Source: Streptomyces sp. CB02923 (GTDB lineage Bacteria > Actinomycetota > Actinomycetes > Streptomycetales > Streptomycetaceae). From it: a stretch of 64,000 bases of DNA. Under the pieces are notes generated by a model that saw only the letters and a program-made list of their open reading frames with translations, was not told the DNA's origin and did not search any database. The translations under genes and the position numbers were made by a program. Shown here piece by piece: positions 48,293-57,671 of the stretch. The DNA is taken from the NCBI RefSeq assembly GCF_001905005.1, contig NZ_LWKZ01000001.1:499775-563774 (forward strand). Direction: 5' to 3'. Each line of letters opens with the position of its first letter. Positions within the stretch are counted from its first letter, which is position 1.

Positions 48293-51200
48293 TCAGACCG
48301 GCTGGGGCTCGAAGTCCCAGTACGGGCGGCGCCGGCGGCGTGCGGAGAGGGTGTGCGGGTGTTCGGCGCCGAGGGTCTCGGTGAGCTGCTGTACGGCCTG
48401 CTGCTCCAGCTTGGACGCCTCCTGGCCGCGCCGCAGTGCCCGCAGGTCGTCGGCGAGTGCCGTCCGGACGGAGAGCGTCAGCGGGTGGGTGTCGCCGAGC
48501 ACCCGCTTGGCGCGCTCCAGCGTGTCCCGGCTCAGCTGCGCGGCGCTCTCCTCGTCGTCGACGCGGTTGCGGGCGCCGGCGGCGTTCAGGGCGCAGCCCA
48601 GCGTCCAGGGGTGGTCGGGGCCCACCGCCCGGGTCATGCCGCGGAGGGCCTGTTCGGCGATGGCCAGCGCGTTGTCCCGCTCGCCGAACTCCCAGCACAC
48701 CAGGCCGGTGTTGCCGAGCGCGCCGACCGTGAACGGGTGGGCCTCGCCGACCAGGGTGCGGTAGCGGGCGGCGGCCTCCTCGCCCAGTTCCCTGGCCTTG
48801 CCGAGGTCGCCGTGCTCCCGCAGGAACGTGGCGTAGTTGGTCTGCATCATGAGCGTCTCCGGGTGCCGGGGGCCGTGCACCCGGCGGGAGCGGTCCACGA
48901 CGTCGCCCATCAGTCCGTCGGCCTGGGTCACGGCGCCGGAGCGGCGCAGGCACAGCGCGAGGTTGTGCTCGGCGCGCAGGGTGAGCGGCGTGTGCTTACC
49001 CATGACCTGGTGGTAGAGACGTACGTTCAGCTCCTGGCGGGACAGTGCGTCGGTGTAGCGGCCGAGCAGGCGCAGCATCCGGGCGTAGGAGTAGGCGGCG
49101 CCGAGGGTGAGGTGGTGCCGGGCGCGCAGTTCGCGCTCCCAGACGAGCAGCACCTCGCCGAAGAGTTCCAGGGCGTCCTGGTAGCGGCCCACGGCGCTGA
49201 GCGCCGAGGCGAGGTTGCTGCGTGAGGAGAGCGTGAGCGGGGCTTCGGCGCCGAGGAGTTCCGTACGGCCGCGGACGACCGAATCGAAGATCTCCAGCGC
49301 CTGTCCGTAGGAGCCGAGCGCCATCAGGGTGCCGGCGAGGCCGTCCTGTGCGCGCAGCAGCGCGCCGTCGCCCGGCTCCCGTTCGGCGGTCAGCTCTTCG
49401 ACGATGGCGCTGCCGACGGCTTCGGCCTCCCGGTAGCGGCCCAGCCTGCGCAGCATGTTGGCGTGCTGGTGGGTGACCACGAGCATGGTGCGCTGGGTGG
49501 GGGCGATGCGGGTACGCCAGCGGGACAGGAACTGCTCGCACAGCCGCAGGCCGATGCGGTACTCGCCGCGGACCCGGAGGTACTCGACGCAGTTCAGCAG
49601 CAGTTCCTGGACGGAGGTCTCCGGGCTGTCCAGGACGCCGGCCGGCTCCAGGTGCGGGATGAGGGCGGCGTACTGCTCCCAGGTCCGGGTGTCGGACGGG
49701 CTCTGCGGGTCGGCGGTGGCCAGCACCCGGCAGGCCGTGGCGGACATGCCGTCCCGCTCGTCCTCGGCCATGTCGCTGCGCAGGAACCGGTGGTAGAGCC
49801 GGTGCATCTGCGCGGTCTCGACGGCGGGGTCCGAGGTGGTCTGGGCGACCTGGTAGTCCAGGCGTACGGCGGTGGACTCGGTCAGCCGGCGCAGGGCGGT
49901 GTTCCAGGCGATGGGCTCGGCCGCCAGGTCGGCGAGGTATTCGGGCAGGTCGCCGCGCCGGGCGCGGGCGAGCATGGGCACGGGGATCGCGTCGGGTGCG
50001 AAGAACGCGAACAGTTTGAGCAGTTCGACGGCGGCGGGGCTGCGCTCGCGCAGGGTGTTCAGCGTTATGGCCCAGCTGGTCTGGAAGGCCATCGGGTAGT
50101 CGGTGGAGATGCGGATGCCGACCAGGCTCGGTTCGCCGCGGCGGATCAGCTCGATGTACTCCTTGGGCGCCATCGGGTTGGCGTCCAGCCAGGCCGCGGT
50201 CTGGGCGAGCAGCAGCGGCAGGTCCTGCACGGCGTCGGCGAGCAGGTCGGCTTCCATGTTGGTCAGGCGCGGGGCGCGCCGCCGCGCGTAGGCGACGGAC
50301 TCGATACGGGTGAAGGGCAGCACCTCGATCTCCTGGGCGCTGCCGGATCCGGACCAGTCGCGGGTGAGGGTGGTGATCAGGACGTGCCCGCGGCCGTCCG
50401 GTACCAGGTCCTCGATCTGCTCCATGTCGTCGGCGCTGTCGAAGATCAGCAGCCAGCGGCGGTACGGGCGGCCGACGCGCAGCGCCTCGTGGACGGCGCG
50501 GATCCGGTCGCCCAGCTCCTGGCCGACGGGCAGGCCGAGGCGGGTGGCCAGCTCGGCGAGCTGTTCGCGGGCCGCGCCCCGGTTGGTGGCGCTGATCCAC
50601 CAGACGACGTCGTAGTCGTTGCCGAAGCGGTGGGCGTACTCGGCGGCGATCTGGCTCTTGCCGACGCCGGAGATGCCGTACAGGGCGATCCGGGTCTCCA
50701 GCGGCTGGCCGAGGCCGGGCACCGGGCCCGCCAGCTTGCCGTGCAGCTCCTCCAGCGCGGTGTCGCGGCCGGTGAAGCGGTTGTTGCGGCGGGGGATGTT
50801 CCAGATCTCGGGCGGGTCGTTGGGGAAGCGCGGCGCGTTGGCGGCGGGGTCGGCGGGGCGCCGGCCGGCGGTGGGGACGCCGAGGCGGTTCAGGACGCGG
50901 CGGTTGGCCTCGACGGCGTCCAGGTCGCGCAGGTCGGCGGGGCGCAGTACGGAGGCGGTGGCGGGCAGCCGCTGGGTGGCGACGCTGACGGCGGCGAACC
51001 GGTCGGCGTGGTCCGGTACGACCTCCTGGAGGGCGGTCGTCCACTCGTCGTGCGTCTTGGGGCCCAGCTTGAAGTACCAGTCGTCGAGCACCATCAGCAG
51101 GCGGCCCTCGGCCGCGAGCAGCCCGGCCAGTTCCTCGGTGAGGGGGCTGTCGGCCGGGGGGTCCCAGCGGAGCATGGTGGTGCCGTGCCCGAGCTGTTCC

Positions 51201-51298
51201 AGCTGGTGCGAAATCCATGCCGCCCACGGCCGGTTGAACCCCGCATAGCTGATGGTGATGTGTTCTGCGGAGCCGGTGGTACCGGACTGATCGGCCAT
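48293..51298 (-). CDS. fxsT: TIR-NB-ARC-TPR protein of the FxSxx-COOH-type system
   Basis: 1001 residues from ATG with GAGGAG upstream. Domain order: TIR-like fold (about 12-135; ITISYAGFNRPWAAWISHQL, then DEWTTALQE with Glu92 in the usual catalytic position), NB-ARC NTPase (Walker A GISGVGKSQ at 208-216, LLIFDSADD), winged-helix-like linker and a TPR superhelix (about 590-980; many LG-x-x-x-A-L repeats). This matches the FxSxx-COOH system tetratricopeptide protein. STAND proteins of this kind sense a trigger and oligomerise; TIR domains often cleave NAD+. It is the last gene of the minus-strand block, 158 bases after fxsB. Confidence 0.88.
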   Translation of the reverse strand: MADQSGTTGSAEHITISYAGFNRPWAAWISHQLEQLGHGTTMLRWDPPADSPLTEELAGLLAAEGRLLMVLDDWYFKLGPKTHDEWTTALQEVVPDHADRFAAVSVATQRLPATASVLRPADLRDLDAVEANRRVLNRLGVPTAGRRPADPAANAPRFPNDPPEIWNIPRRNNRFTGRDTALEELHGKLAGPVPGLGQPLETRIALYGISGVGKSQIAAEYAHRFGNDYDVVWWISATNRGAAREQLAELATRLGLPVGQELGDRIRAVHEALRVGRPYRRWLLIFDSADDMEQIEDLVPDGRGHVLITTLTRDWSGSGSAQEIEVLPFTRIESVAYARRRAPRLTNMEADLLADAVQDLPLLLAQTAAWLDANPMAPKEYIELIRRGEPSLVGIRISTDYPMAFQTSWAITLNTLRERSPAAVELLKLFAFFAPDAIPVPMLARARRGDLPEYLADLAAEPIAWNTALRRLTESTAVRLDYQVAQTTSDPAVETAQMHRLYHRFLRSDMAEDERDGMSATACRVLATADPQSPSDTRTWEQYAALIPHLEPAGVLDSPETSVQELLLNCVEYLRVRGEYRIGLRLCEQFLSRWRTRIAPTQRTMLVVTHQHANMLRRLGRYREAEAVGSAIVEELTAEREPGDGALLRAQDGLAGTLMALGSYGQALEIFDSVVRGRTELLGAEAPLTLSSRSNLASALSAVGRYQDALELFGEVLLVWERELRARHHLTLGAAYSYARMLRLLGRYTDALSRQELNVRLYHQVMGKHTPLTLRAEHNLALCLRRSGAVTQADGLMGDVVDRSRRVHGPRHPETLMMQTNYATFLREHGDLGKARELGEEAAARYRTLVGEAHPFTVGALGNTGLVCWEFGERDNALAIAEQALRGMTRAVGPDHPWTLGCALNAAGARNRVDDEESAAQLSRDTLERAKRVLGDTHPLTLSVRTALADDLRALRRGQEASKLEQQAVQQLTETLGAEHPHTLSARRRRRPYWDFEPQPV

Positions 51299-51456
51299 GC
51301 GACCGTCTCCTCGGTATGCGGTGGTTCGCGCGTGCGCGAGCTGGCTGTTCGGCACGATAGCCCAAGTATCATCCCCCGCGGCGATGCCACGTCAGGTCGT
51401 GTTTGCGGTACGCCAGTTGACGTATGCACCGGCCGCGGCGGGGTGTGGCCGCGTGG

Positions 51457-52611
51457 TCAGTCCACGCGGACCTCGGCGTCGAGCCGGGCGGCGATGTGCC
51501 GGATCACCCGTTCCAGGTCGGCGCAGTACACGGACGGGTTACGGAAGCCGCTGCCGCCTGCCCGGTAGCGATGGGCGTAGTTGCCGCCGCCGCAGACCGT
51601 CATCAGCGCGCAGGCGCGGCACCGGTCGCACAGGCCGTCGGCGCCGAGCCGCCGGGCGGTCATTCCGGGGTGTCCGAGCGCCTCGTCGAAGCTGTTGCGG
51701 AAGACGTCCAGACCGGTGGCGGCGGCTCCCTCGTACGCCGATTTGAGGGAGTCGACCTGCTCGATCGCGCCGTCGGTGTCGACCACGACGGCCACGACGG
51801 GTGACAGGCCGACCGCTTCGCTGGTGCTGGGGCGGCCCAGCAGCAGGCCGATGATCTCGGTGAAGAGGCGGACCCGGGGTGCGGGGTCCCGCTCGGCCCA
51901 CCACAGGTCGAAGACGGTGCACAGCCAGTCGCCGTACGGGGTGCGGCCCGCCGGGCCCGGCGGCAGCGGCGGGCGGATCGTCCAGTTGGCGTGCGGGAGG
52001 AGGAAGTCGAGCATCGGGGGGCCGAGTGCGCGCAGCGAGCGGTAGACCCGGGCGGGGTCGGAGGTGAGGTCGATGGTGCACAGGATGCCCGCGAAGACGC
52101 CGGGGCGGCCGGCCAGCAGCCGGGCGGCGCGGGACGCCGCGGGCCAGGAGGGGCGGCCCGCGTGGTCGATGCGGCGGCGGTTGAGGCCCGGGGTGCCGCC
52201 GTCCAGGCTGAGGCCGATGCGGAAGCCCGCGCCGGCCAGCGTGTCGAGCACCGGCGGGGTGAGCAGGGTGCCGTTGGTCTGTACGCCCAGGTGCGCGCGG
52301 CAGCCGGCGGGCAGGGCGGCGCGCAGGGCGGCCGCCTGGGCGAGGAGCGGTCCGGGGCCGGTGAGCAGGGGTTCGCCGCCGTGCAGGTCGATGCGTATCG
52401 CGTCGAGGCCGTGGGCGCGTACGTGCTCCGCGATGCGCCGCGCGGTCTGGCGTACGGTGCCGGGCGGGGCGTGCGTCGGGCGGTCGCGCCAGCTGCGGTC
52501 GGGGCCCGCGTAGATGTAGCAGTAGGTGCAGGCGAGGTTGCAGCGGCTGTGGGTCTTCAGGACGAACTGCCGGAAGGGCACCGCGGTCCGGTGCAGGCTC
52601 TGGCACACCAC
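51457..52611 (-). CDS. fxsB: FxsB-like radical SAM/SPASM peptide maturase
   Basis: About 384 residues from the GTG at 52611 (AAGGGGGG upstream); longer starts up to 52716 are open. The radical SAM CxxxCxxC cluster is CNLACTYC (Cys24, 28, 31), then LHGGEPLL and LGVQTNGTLL. The C-terminal SPASM region CDRCRACALMTVCGGG would hold auxiliary iron-sulfur clusters. FxsB-type enzymes cross-link aromatic side chains to a residue two positions on, making cyclophane peptides. It lacks the extra C-terminal domain of long FxsB forms. The precursor is just upstream. Confidence 0.9.
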   Translation of the reverse strand: MVCQSLHRTAVPFRQFVLKTHSRCNLACTYCYIYAGPDRSWRDRPTHAPPGTVRQTARRIAEHVRAHGLDAIRIDLHGGEPLLTGPGPLLAQAAALRAALPAGCRAHLGVQTNGTLLTPPVLDTLAGAGFRIGLSLDGGTPGLNRRRIDHAGRPSWPAASRAARLLAGRPGVFAGILCTIDLTSDPARVYRSLRALGPPMLDFLLPHANWTIRPPLPPGPAGRTPYGDWLCTVFDLWWAERDPAPRVRLFTEIIGLLLGRPSTSEAVGLSPVVAVVVDTDGAIEQVDSLKSAYEGAAATGLDVFRNSFDEALGHPGMTARRLGADGLCDRCRACALMTVCGGGNYAHRYRAGGSGFRNPSVYCADLERVIRHIAARLDAEVRVD

Positions 52612-52780
52612 GACGCCGCCCCCCTTGCCCGCGTCCGACGTCCGGGCACCCCGGAGACGGCCCGCTGTCGCCATACATGGCTCGGCCGCCGGGAGACATG
52701 CACAGGGCATCGACAACTGGCCGGATACGCGGCCTGGTTGTCCGGATACCGCTGCCCCGGGCCCGGTCGGCGTACGGCTC

Positions 52781-53026
52781 TCAGCGGTCGGGGTCGGGGT
52801 TGGGGTCGGGGTCCCCCGGGCCGTCGTCGTAGTAGGCCACCGCTTCCGCGGCGGATGCCCAGTTGCGCAGCAGGAGGGCCGTCACCTCCCCCAGCACCGG
52901 ATGGCCCGTCCGTGCGGCCAGCGCAGCCACATCGACACCGCCGAAGTCCGGCAGCGGCTCGGCCGGCGGGCCGGATGGCTCGGCCGGTGCGGCCGGGGCC
53001 GTACCGATGACGGGGACTGTCGCCAC
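52781..53026 (-). CDS. fxsA: FxsA-like RiPP precursor peptide with atypical C-terminus
   Basis: 81 residues from GTG with GAGGAG 6 bases upstream. A Pro/Ala-rich N-terminus is followed by a leader-like region, PLPDFGGVDVAALAA and GHPVLGEVTALLLRNW, which matches the pattern of FxsA precursors (a short Leu-rich helix with HPVL). The canonical F-x-S-x-x end is missing. The end reads AEAVAYYDDGPG and then a Pro-Asp/Asn repeat ending in Arg. Candidate cross-link triplets are W56-A-S58, Y65-Y-D67 and Y66-D-D68. It lies between the vWA gene and fxsB. Assignment rests on position and pattern, not on a search. Confidence 0.7.
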   Translation of the reverse strand: MATVPVIGTAPAAPAEPSGPPAEPLPDFGGVDVAALAARTGHPVLGEVTALLLRNWASAAEAVAYYDDGPGDPDPNPDPDR

Positions 53027-53107
53027 GCTGTTCTCCTCTGGGCCTGGTGGACGGGTGTCTGCCCGCGCGTCCGAGCACGGAAACACCCGGCCGGCCGGGT
53101 CAGCCGT

Positions 53108-56100
53108 TCATACGGACGGATCCAGGGCGCGCATCCGCTCCCTCGTGCGCCGGGCCTCGGGACCGCTCTCCTCGGACGCGCGCTGCCACTGCTCCCAGCT
53201 CTCCCGGTAGGCCACCAGCGCCGCCTGCGGTCCCGCCGTGTCCTCCAGGACGCCGGCCCGCCGGTGGTGGGCCCGCGCCGCCAGCAGGGGGCTGCCCGCG
53301 CGGTCGGCGTCGGCCGCGGCCCGGCGGTAGCACGCGGCGGCGCGGTCGTGCCGCTCCCGGGAGCCGAAGCGCCGGTCGAGCGCGAGCTGGACGTCGCCGA
53401 CCTCCAGCCAGGCTTCCGCGCCGACGGCCGGGTCGTGCGAGCTGCGCGCCGCCAGCTCCAGGACCCAGTCGGCCTCGTGCAGGTCGGCCAGGGAGGGCTG
53501 GCGGTCGTGGCGCAGCCGCAGGGCGCGTCCGAACAGGAGGCGGTGGGAGCCCAGTTCGGGGTCGTGCGGCGCGACGCGGCCGAGTGCTTCGCGCAGGACG
53601 TGCACGGCCTCGTTCGCCAGTCGTTTGCCCTGCTCGCCGGGGGGCTCCAGCCGGGCGCGCAGCAGCAGGGCCGCGCCGCGTTCGGCGAGCAGGGAGCTGT
53701 GCTCGGGCGAGTCGGGGGTGGTCAGGCGCAGTGCGGCGGCCAGCGCGTCGATCGCGGAGTCCAGGGCGCCGGGGTCGCCGGTGCGGGTGTGCACGGTCCG
53801 GTATGCCGTGGCCGTACGGCTCAGGCTCTCCGCCTCCAGGGCGGGGTCGCGCAGTTCGCGGGCGAGGGCGCGGGCGCGCTGGAGGACGGGCAGTACGGTG
53901 TCCGGGCCGGTGCCGGGGCCGAGCAGCGAGCGGGCCTGGGCCAGCTCCAGCAGCGTTTCGCAGATCTTGCGGTCGGCGGAGCCGCCCCGGCGGCGCAGCA
54001 GGACCGTGGCGGTGTCCAGGTCGGCGGTGGCGCGCAGGGCGAGCGCCCCGGTGTGCGTCTCGGTGCCCGTGTCCTCCCCGGCGGCGCGGCGCGCCTGGTC
54101 CAGCAGGACGCCGCCGCGCGCGGCGTAGATCTCGCCGGGCACCTGTTCGCCGCTGGGCCACTGTTCGAGGAGGGTGGTCAGGGCGTGCTCGGCGTCGCCG
54201 AGCGGGTCGCCGGGCCGGCCGGTTCCGGTTCCGGTCCGGGCGGCCGGGGGCAGCGCGGCCAGCCGTCGCAGCACTTCGGTACGCAGCACCATGCTCTCCA
54301 ATACGCGGGGGTCGAGCAGGCTCATCAGCCCGCACGCGGTGTCGAGGTGGCGCGCGGCGTCCTCCAGCGCGCCCCGTTCACCGTCCGGGTACCCCGCGGC
54401 GCCGCGTTCCTGCGCACCGGCGTAGCGCACCCGGGCGAGCACGATCAGGGCTCTGATGCGTGCCTCGCCGTCCCCGTCCGGCGTCTGCGCCGGATCCCCG
54501 CCGACGGCTTCCGCTGCCGCCCGTACCGCCCGTTCGGCCTCCTCCAGGGCGTCCGGCTGCCGCCACTCGGCCCAGGCGTGCAGCAGCGCGCGGGCGAGGT
54601 CGGTGCCCGCGGCGGGCAGCTGGCGGGCCGCGGCGCGCAGCAGGCGCACCGCTTCGATCAAGTCGCGTACCGTGGCGTCCTGTTCGTAGCGCTCCAGCAG
54701 TGCGGCGCCCTCGGCGGCGGGCCCGTCGGGTGCGTACGGCAGCTGGACGGGTGTCCTGAGGGCCGGTTCGAAGCGGCGCAGGACCCGTTCGGATATCCGC
54801 GCGAACGGCTCGGGCACCGCGCGCTGCCCGGTCGTCGGTTCCCGGCCGCTTCCGGAGAGCATGGCGACCGCCACGGCGGGGAAGTTGCGGGCACTGCGGC
54901 CGAACGTGCGCTCGATGTACAGGGAGCAGTGCTTGAGGACCAGGGCGGCCTCGCCGGCGCTCAGGCGGCTCAGCAGCTCGTCCCGCACGCCGGGCACGAA
55001 CTCGTACCAGGGACCACCTGCCACGCTCTCCCGGCCGGGCGCGGCGGCCGGGTCGGGAAGCTGCTCGATCAGGCCGCTGAGCAGCACTTCCGCGAGCTCG
55101 GCGGGGCCCGTCTGGGGCAGCATGGCGCGCTGGACGAGCTGGATGACGGGCAGCGCGAGCGGTACGGCCGACAGGTGGACGGCCAGGTGCCGGGCGTCCG
55201 GTGAGGCGCTCTGCTCGAACTCGGCGACCAGCCGGTGCGGTTCGGGGCGCTCCGGTCGGCGCGTGAGGTCCGTGCCGAGGCCGTGGTCGCAGCGTACGAC
55301 GGCGGCGGCGCCACGCAGCGAGAGACCCGACTCCGCCGCGGCCAGCCGGGCCCAGGAGCCGAGGGCGGCGGGCGCGGCCGACAGGACCGGTACGGCGCGC
55401 TCACGGATGCCGTCCTGCGGGCGCCCGGCTGCGGAGGGGGCGCGGCGGCGCCGGGCGGGCCTGAAGTCCAGGGCACGGTAGGGGCCCTGGCGCCGTACGA
55501 GGGTGCCCGCGACGGCCGGGAGCAGTGAGCGCGCCCACATCCGCTGCGGCAGCGGCTGCACCACGGCGAGCGGCGCGTCGGCCGCCCACCGGTACAGCAG
55601 CCGCTGGATGCGCCCGTCGCGCCACAGCGGGCCCGCGCAGTCGCTGACGACGAGGGTGAGGTGGTGGCCCGTGGGGTCGTGCAGCTGGTCGGCGGGGCGC
55701 AGCGGGGCGCTCCGGTCGGGGCCCGCCGCGACGCCGACCTCGTCGCCGTGCGGGTGGAGGTAGTGGACCGTGACGTCGCGGAAGGCGCCGACCCGTTCGC
55801 AGACCTGCCGCAGGTCGTGCAGCATCTGCTCCCATACGGCCATGGAGGACGAGCCGTCCATCAGCAGGCGCAGGCTCGCCGCGCGGCGGCGGATGCCGCG
55901 CAGCACGGGAATGATCAGTTCGGCGTGCGCGGAGAGGTCGGCGGTGGCGTCCTCGTCGAGCTCCTGGCGGGCCGGGGCGACCGGCGGGTGGTAGCGCTGG
56001 ACCGGGCGCAGGGCGCGCTGGAGCGGCAGCAGCCCGGGGAAGGCGGAGGCGACGGGGATGCCGACCTCGCCCAGCCGGCCCTGGCCGGGGCCGAGGGGGC

Positions 56101-56419
56101 GGTCGTCCGGCGCGGGCAGCAGCTCCACCTCCGGGCGGCGGGGGCGGTCGCGCGCGGCGGGTTCCGTACGGGACGGGGCGTCCTGGGACGGCTCGCGGCT
56201 GCGGGGGTCCACGGAGAAAGTGGCCGGTTTTGGCCTCTGCGTGGCGGACGGAACGGCCCCTTCGGCGGGTTCCCCGTCGTCGCGGGGCGGCGCGGGGGTG
56301 ATCCACCGGGCCAGCCACAGCGCGTCCGCCATGGCGCGGGCGTCGGCGGGCAGCCCGGCCGCGCGCAGCCGCGCGACGATCTCACCGAGAGGGCCGAAGC
56401 CCGGTCCGCCGGCCGGCAC
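53108..56419 (-). CDS. SAV_2336-type vWA and TPR protein
   Basis: 1103 residues from GTG, 6 bases after the MoxR stop. Residues about 150-400 form a vWA-like domain with an intact MIDAS motif, D188-x-S190-x-S192 in LLMDGSSSM, and LVVSDCAGPLW. The second half (about 560-1100) is an Ala/Leu/Arg-rich helical repeat region resembling TPRs. Together with the MoxR ATPase it forms a classic MoxR-vWA pair, where the ATPase remodels a metal-ion-adhesion protein. This is the vWA arm of the predicted three-part system. Confidence 0.8.
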   Translation of the reverse strand: MPAGGPGFGPLGEIVARLRAAGLPADARAMADALWLARWITPAPPRDDGEPAEGAVPSATQRPKPATFSVDPRSREPSQDAPSRTEPAARDRPRRPEVELLPAPDDRPLGPGQGRLGEVGIPVASAFPGLLPLQRALRPVQRYHPPVAPARQELDEDATADLSAHAELIIPVLRGIRRRAASLRLLMDGSSSMAVWEQMLHDLRQVCERVGAFRDVTVHYLHPHGDEVGVAAGPDRSAPLRPADQLHDPTGHHLTLVVSDCAGPLWRDGRIQRLLYRWAADAPLAVVQPLPQRMWARSLLPAVAGTLVRRQGPYRALDFRPARRRRAPSAAGRPQDGIRERAVPVLSAAPAALGSWARLAAAESGLSLRGAAAVVRCDHGLGTDLTRRPERPEPHRLVAEFEQSASPDARHLAVHLSAVPLALPVIQLVQRAMLPQTGPAELAEVLLSGLIEQLPDPAAAPGRESVAGGPWYEFVPGVRDELLSRLSAGEAALVLKHCSLYIERTFGRSARNFPAVAVAMLSGSGREPTTGQRAVPEPFARISERVLRRFEPALRTPVQLPYAPDGPAAEGAALLERYEQDATVRDLIEAVRLLRAAARQLPAAGTDLARALLHAWAEWRQPDALEEAERAVRAAAEAVGGDPAQTPDGDGEARIRALIVLARVRYAGAQERGAAGYPDGERGALEDAARHLDTACGLMSLLDPRVLESMVLRTEVLRRLAALPPAARTGTGTGRPGDPLGDAEHALTTLLEQWPSGEQVPGEIYAARGGVLLDQARRAAGEDTGTETHTGALALRATADLDTATVLLRRRGGSADRKICETLLELAQARSLLGPGTGPDTVLPVLQRARALARELRDPALEAESLSRTATAYRTVHTRTGDPGALDSAIDALAAALRLTTPDSPEHSSLLAERGAALLLRARLEPPGEQGKRLANEAVHVLREALGRVAPHDPELGSHRLLFGRALRLRHDRQPSLADLHEADWVLELAARSSHDPAVGAEAWLEVGDVQLALDRRFGSRERHDRAAACYRRAAADADRAGSPLLAARAHHRRAGVLEDTAGPQAALVAYRESWEQWQRASEESGPEARRTRERMRALDPSV

Positions 56420-56425
56420 CGCGGA

Positions 56426-57484
56426 TCACCTGGTCCGATCCAGGGGCCGCAGCAGTTCGGCCGTCAGGCGCCGCCGCGTCTCCTCCTCGTCCTCGTCCGC
56501 CCAGCCGGCCTTCTGCGTCAGGTGGATGGCGTTGAGCAGCTGGTCGACGGCGCGTACGTCGCCGGGCTCGCGGTCCAGGAAGCGGTCGATCAGCGACTCG
56601 TAGTCGGCGGCGGCGCTCTCGCCGAAGTGCGCCCGGACCATGTCCGCGAGCCGCTCCTTGTCGGGCGTGGGGATGTTCAGATGGATGCAGCGGCGCAGCA
56701 GCGGGGCGGGGAAGTCCCGCTCGCCGTTGCTGGTCAGCACGATGAACGGGAAGGCGCGGCAGCGCACCCGGCCGTCCCGCACGGTGACATGGCCGCCGTC
56801 GTCACCGAGCACCGGCACCTCGGGGGCGGATCCGGCCAGCCGCTCCAGCTCCGGAATCCGGAACTCCCCTTCCTCCAGCACGTTGAGCAGGTCGTTCGGC
56901 AGGTCGATGTCGCTCTTGTCCAGCTCGTCGACGAGCAGGACACGCGGTTTCGCGGCGGGCAGCAGGGCCGTGCCCAGCGGGCCGAGGCGGATGTAGCGGC
57001 CGATGCCGCCGCCCGGCTCGTCCTGCGGCTCCGGGCTCCCCCCGCCCGGGACCGGACCGGCCTGCGGCCGGGCCGCGCGGGCGATCTGGAGGTCCTGGAG
57101 GCGGCCGATGGCGTCGTACTCGTACAGCCCGTCGCGCAGCGAACTGCGGCTGACGATCGACCAGTTCAGCACCCGGCCCAGGCCCAGCTCGTAGGCGACC
57201 GAATGCGCGAGGGTGGACTTGCCGCTGCCCGGCGCACCGGTGACCAGCAGCGGGCGGCGCAGGTAGAGCGCGGCGTTGACCAGCTCACGCTCGGTCTCCC
57301 CCGGCCGGTGGTAGCTGGCCTCGCGGCGCTGTACGCCGAGCCTGCGCTCGGAGGCGTGGTCGAGGGCGGCGGGCGGCGCCACCGGCGGACCGCCGTCGAA
57401 ATCCCGCCACGGAGGGGGCGGCGGTAACTGCTCGATGCCGTCGTGCGGAGCCCCCGCGCCACGGTAGATGAGCCAGTCGCTCAC
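56426..57484 (-). CDS. MoxR-type AAA+ ATPase
   Basis: 352 residues from GTG at 57484 with GAGGAG upstream; the longer frame to 57601 is not needed. Walker A GAPGSGKST (83-91), Walker B RVLLVDELDKSD, sensor-like VLTSNGERDFPAPLLRRC and a C-terminal lid. The SRSSLRDGLYEYDAIGRL region is typical of the MoxR relatives found with vWA proteins. It sits between the trypsin-like gene and the vWA gene. Confidence 0.9.
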   Translation of the reverse strand: MSDWLIYRGAGAPHDGIEQLPPPPPWRDFDGGPPVAPPAALDHASERRLGVQRREASYHRPGETERELVNAALYLRRPLLVTGAPGSGKSTLAHSVAYELGLGRVLNWSIVSRSSLRDGLYEYDAIGRLQDLQIARAARPQAGPVPGGGSPEPQDEPGGGIGRYIRLGPLGTALLPAAKPRVLLVDELDKSDIDLPNDLLNVLEEGEFRIPELERLAGSAPEVPVLGDDGGHVTVRDGRVRCRAFPFIVLTSNGERDFPAPLLRRCIHLNIPTPDKERLADMVRAHFGESAAADYESLIDRFLDREPGDVRAVDQLLNAIHLTQKAGWADEDEEETRRRLTAELLRPLDRTR

Positions 57485-57594
57485 GTCGGAACTCCTCGTC
57501 GCCGGCCGGCCATCGGGCAGAGGCGAAGGGGCCGCGGAAGAGCAACCCCGGCAAGCGTCGGCATCCGCTTCCCGCCCTCCCCGGACCCGTCCCC

Positions 57595-57617
57595 CTAGCA
57601 ATCTCTCACGACGCTAG
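57595..57617 (-). promoter_or_regulatory. Possible operator upstream of the MoxR gene
   Basis: CTAGC (57595-57599) and GCTAG (57613-57617) form a short inverted repeat in the 187-bp gap between the trypsin-like and MoxR genes. The gap is long enough for an internal promoter. Evidence is weak. Confidence 0.3.
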
Positions 57618-57671
57618 GACAGTAGCCAGCCGGACGGAAGGATACGGGGCGTTTTCCGGTCTCCAGGGACG

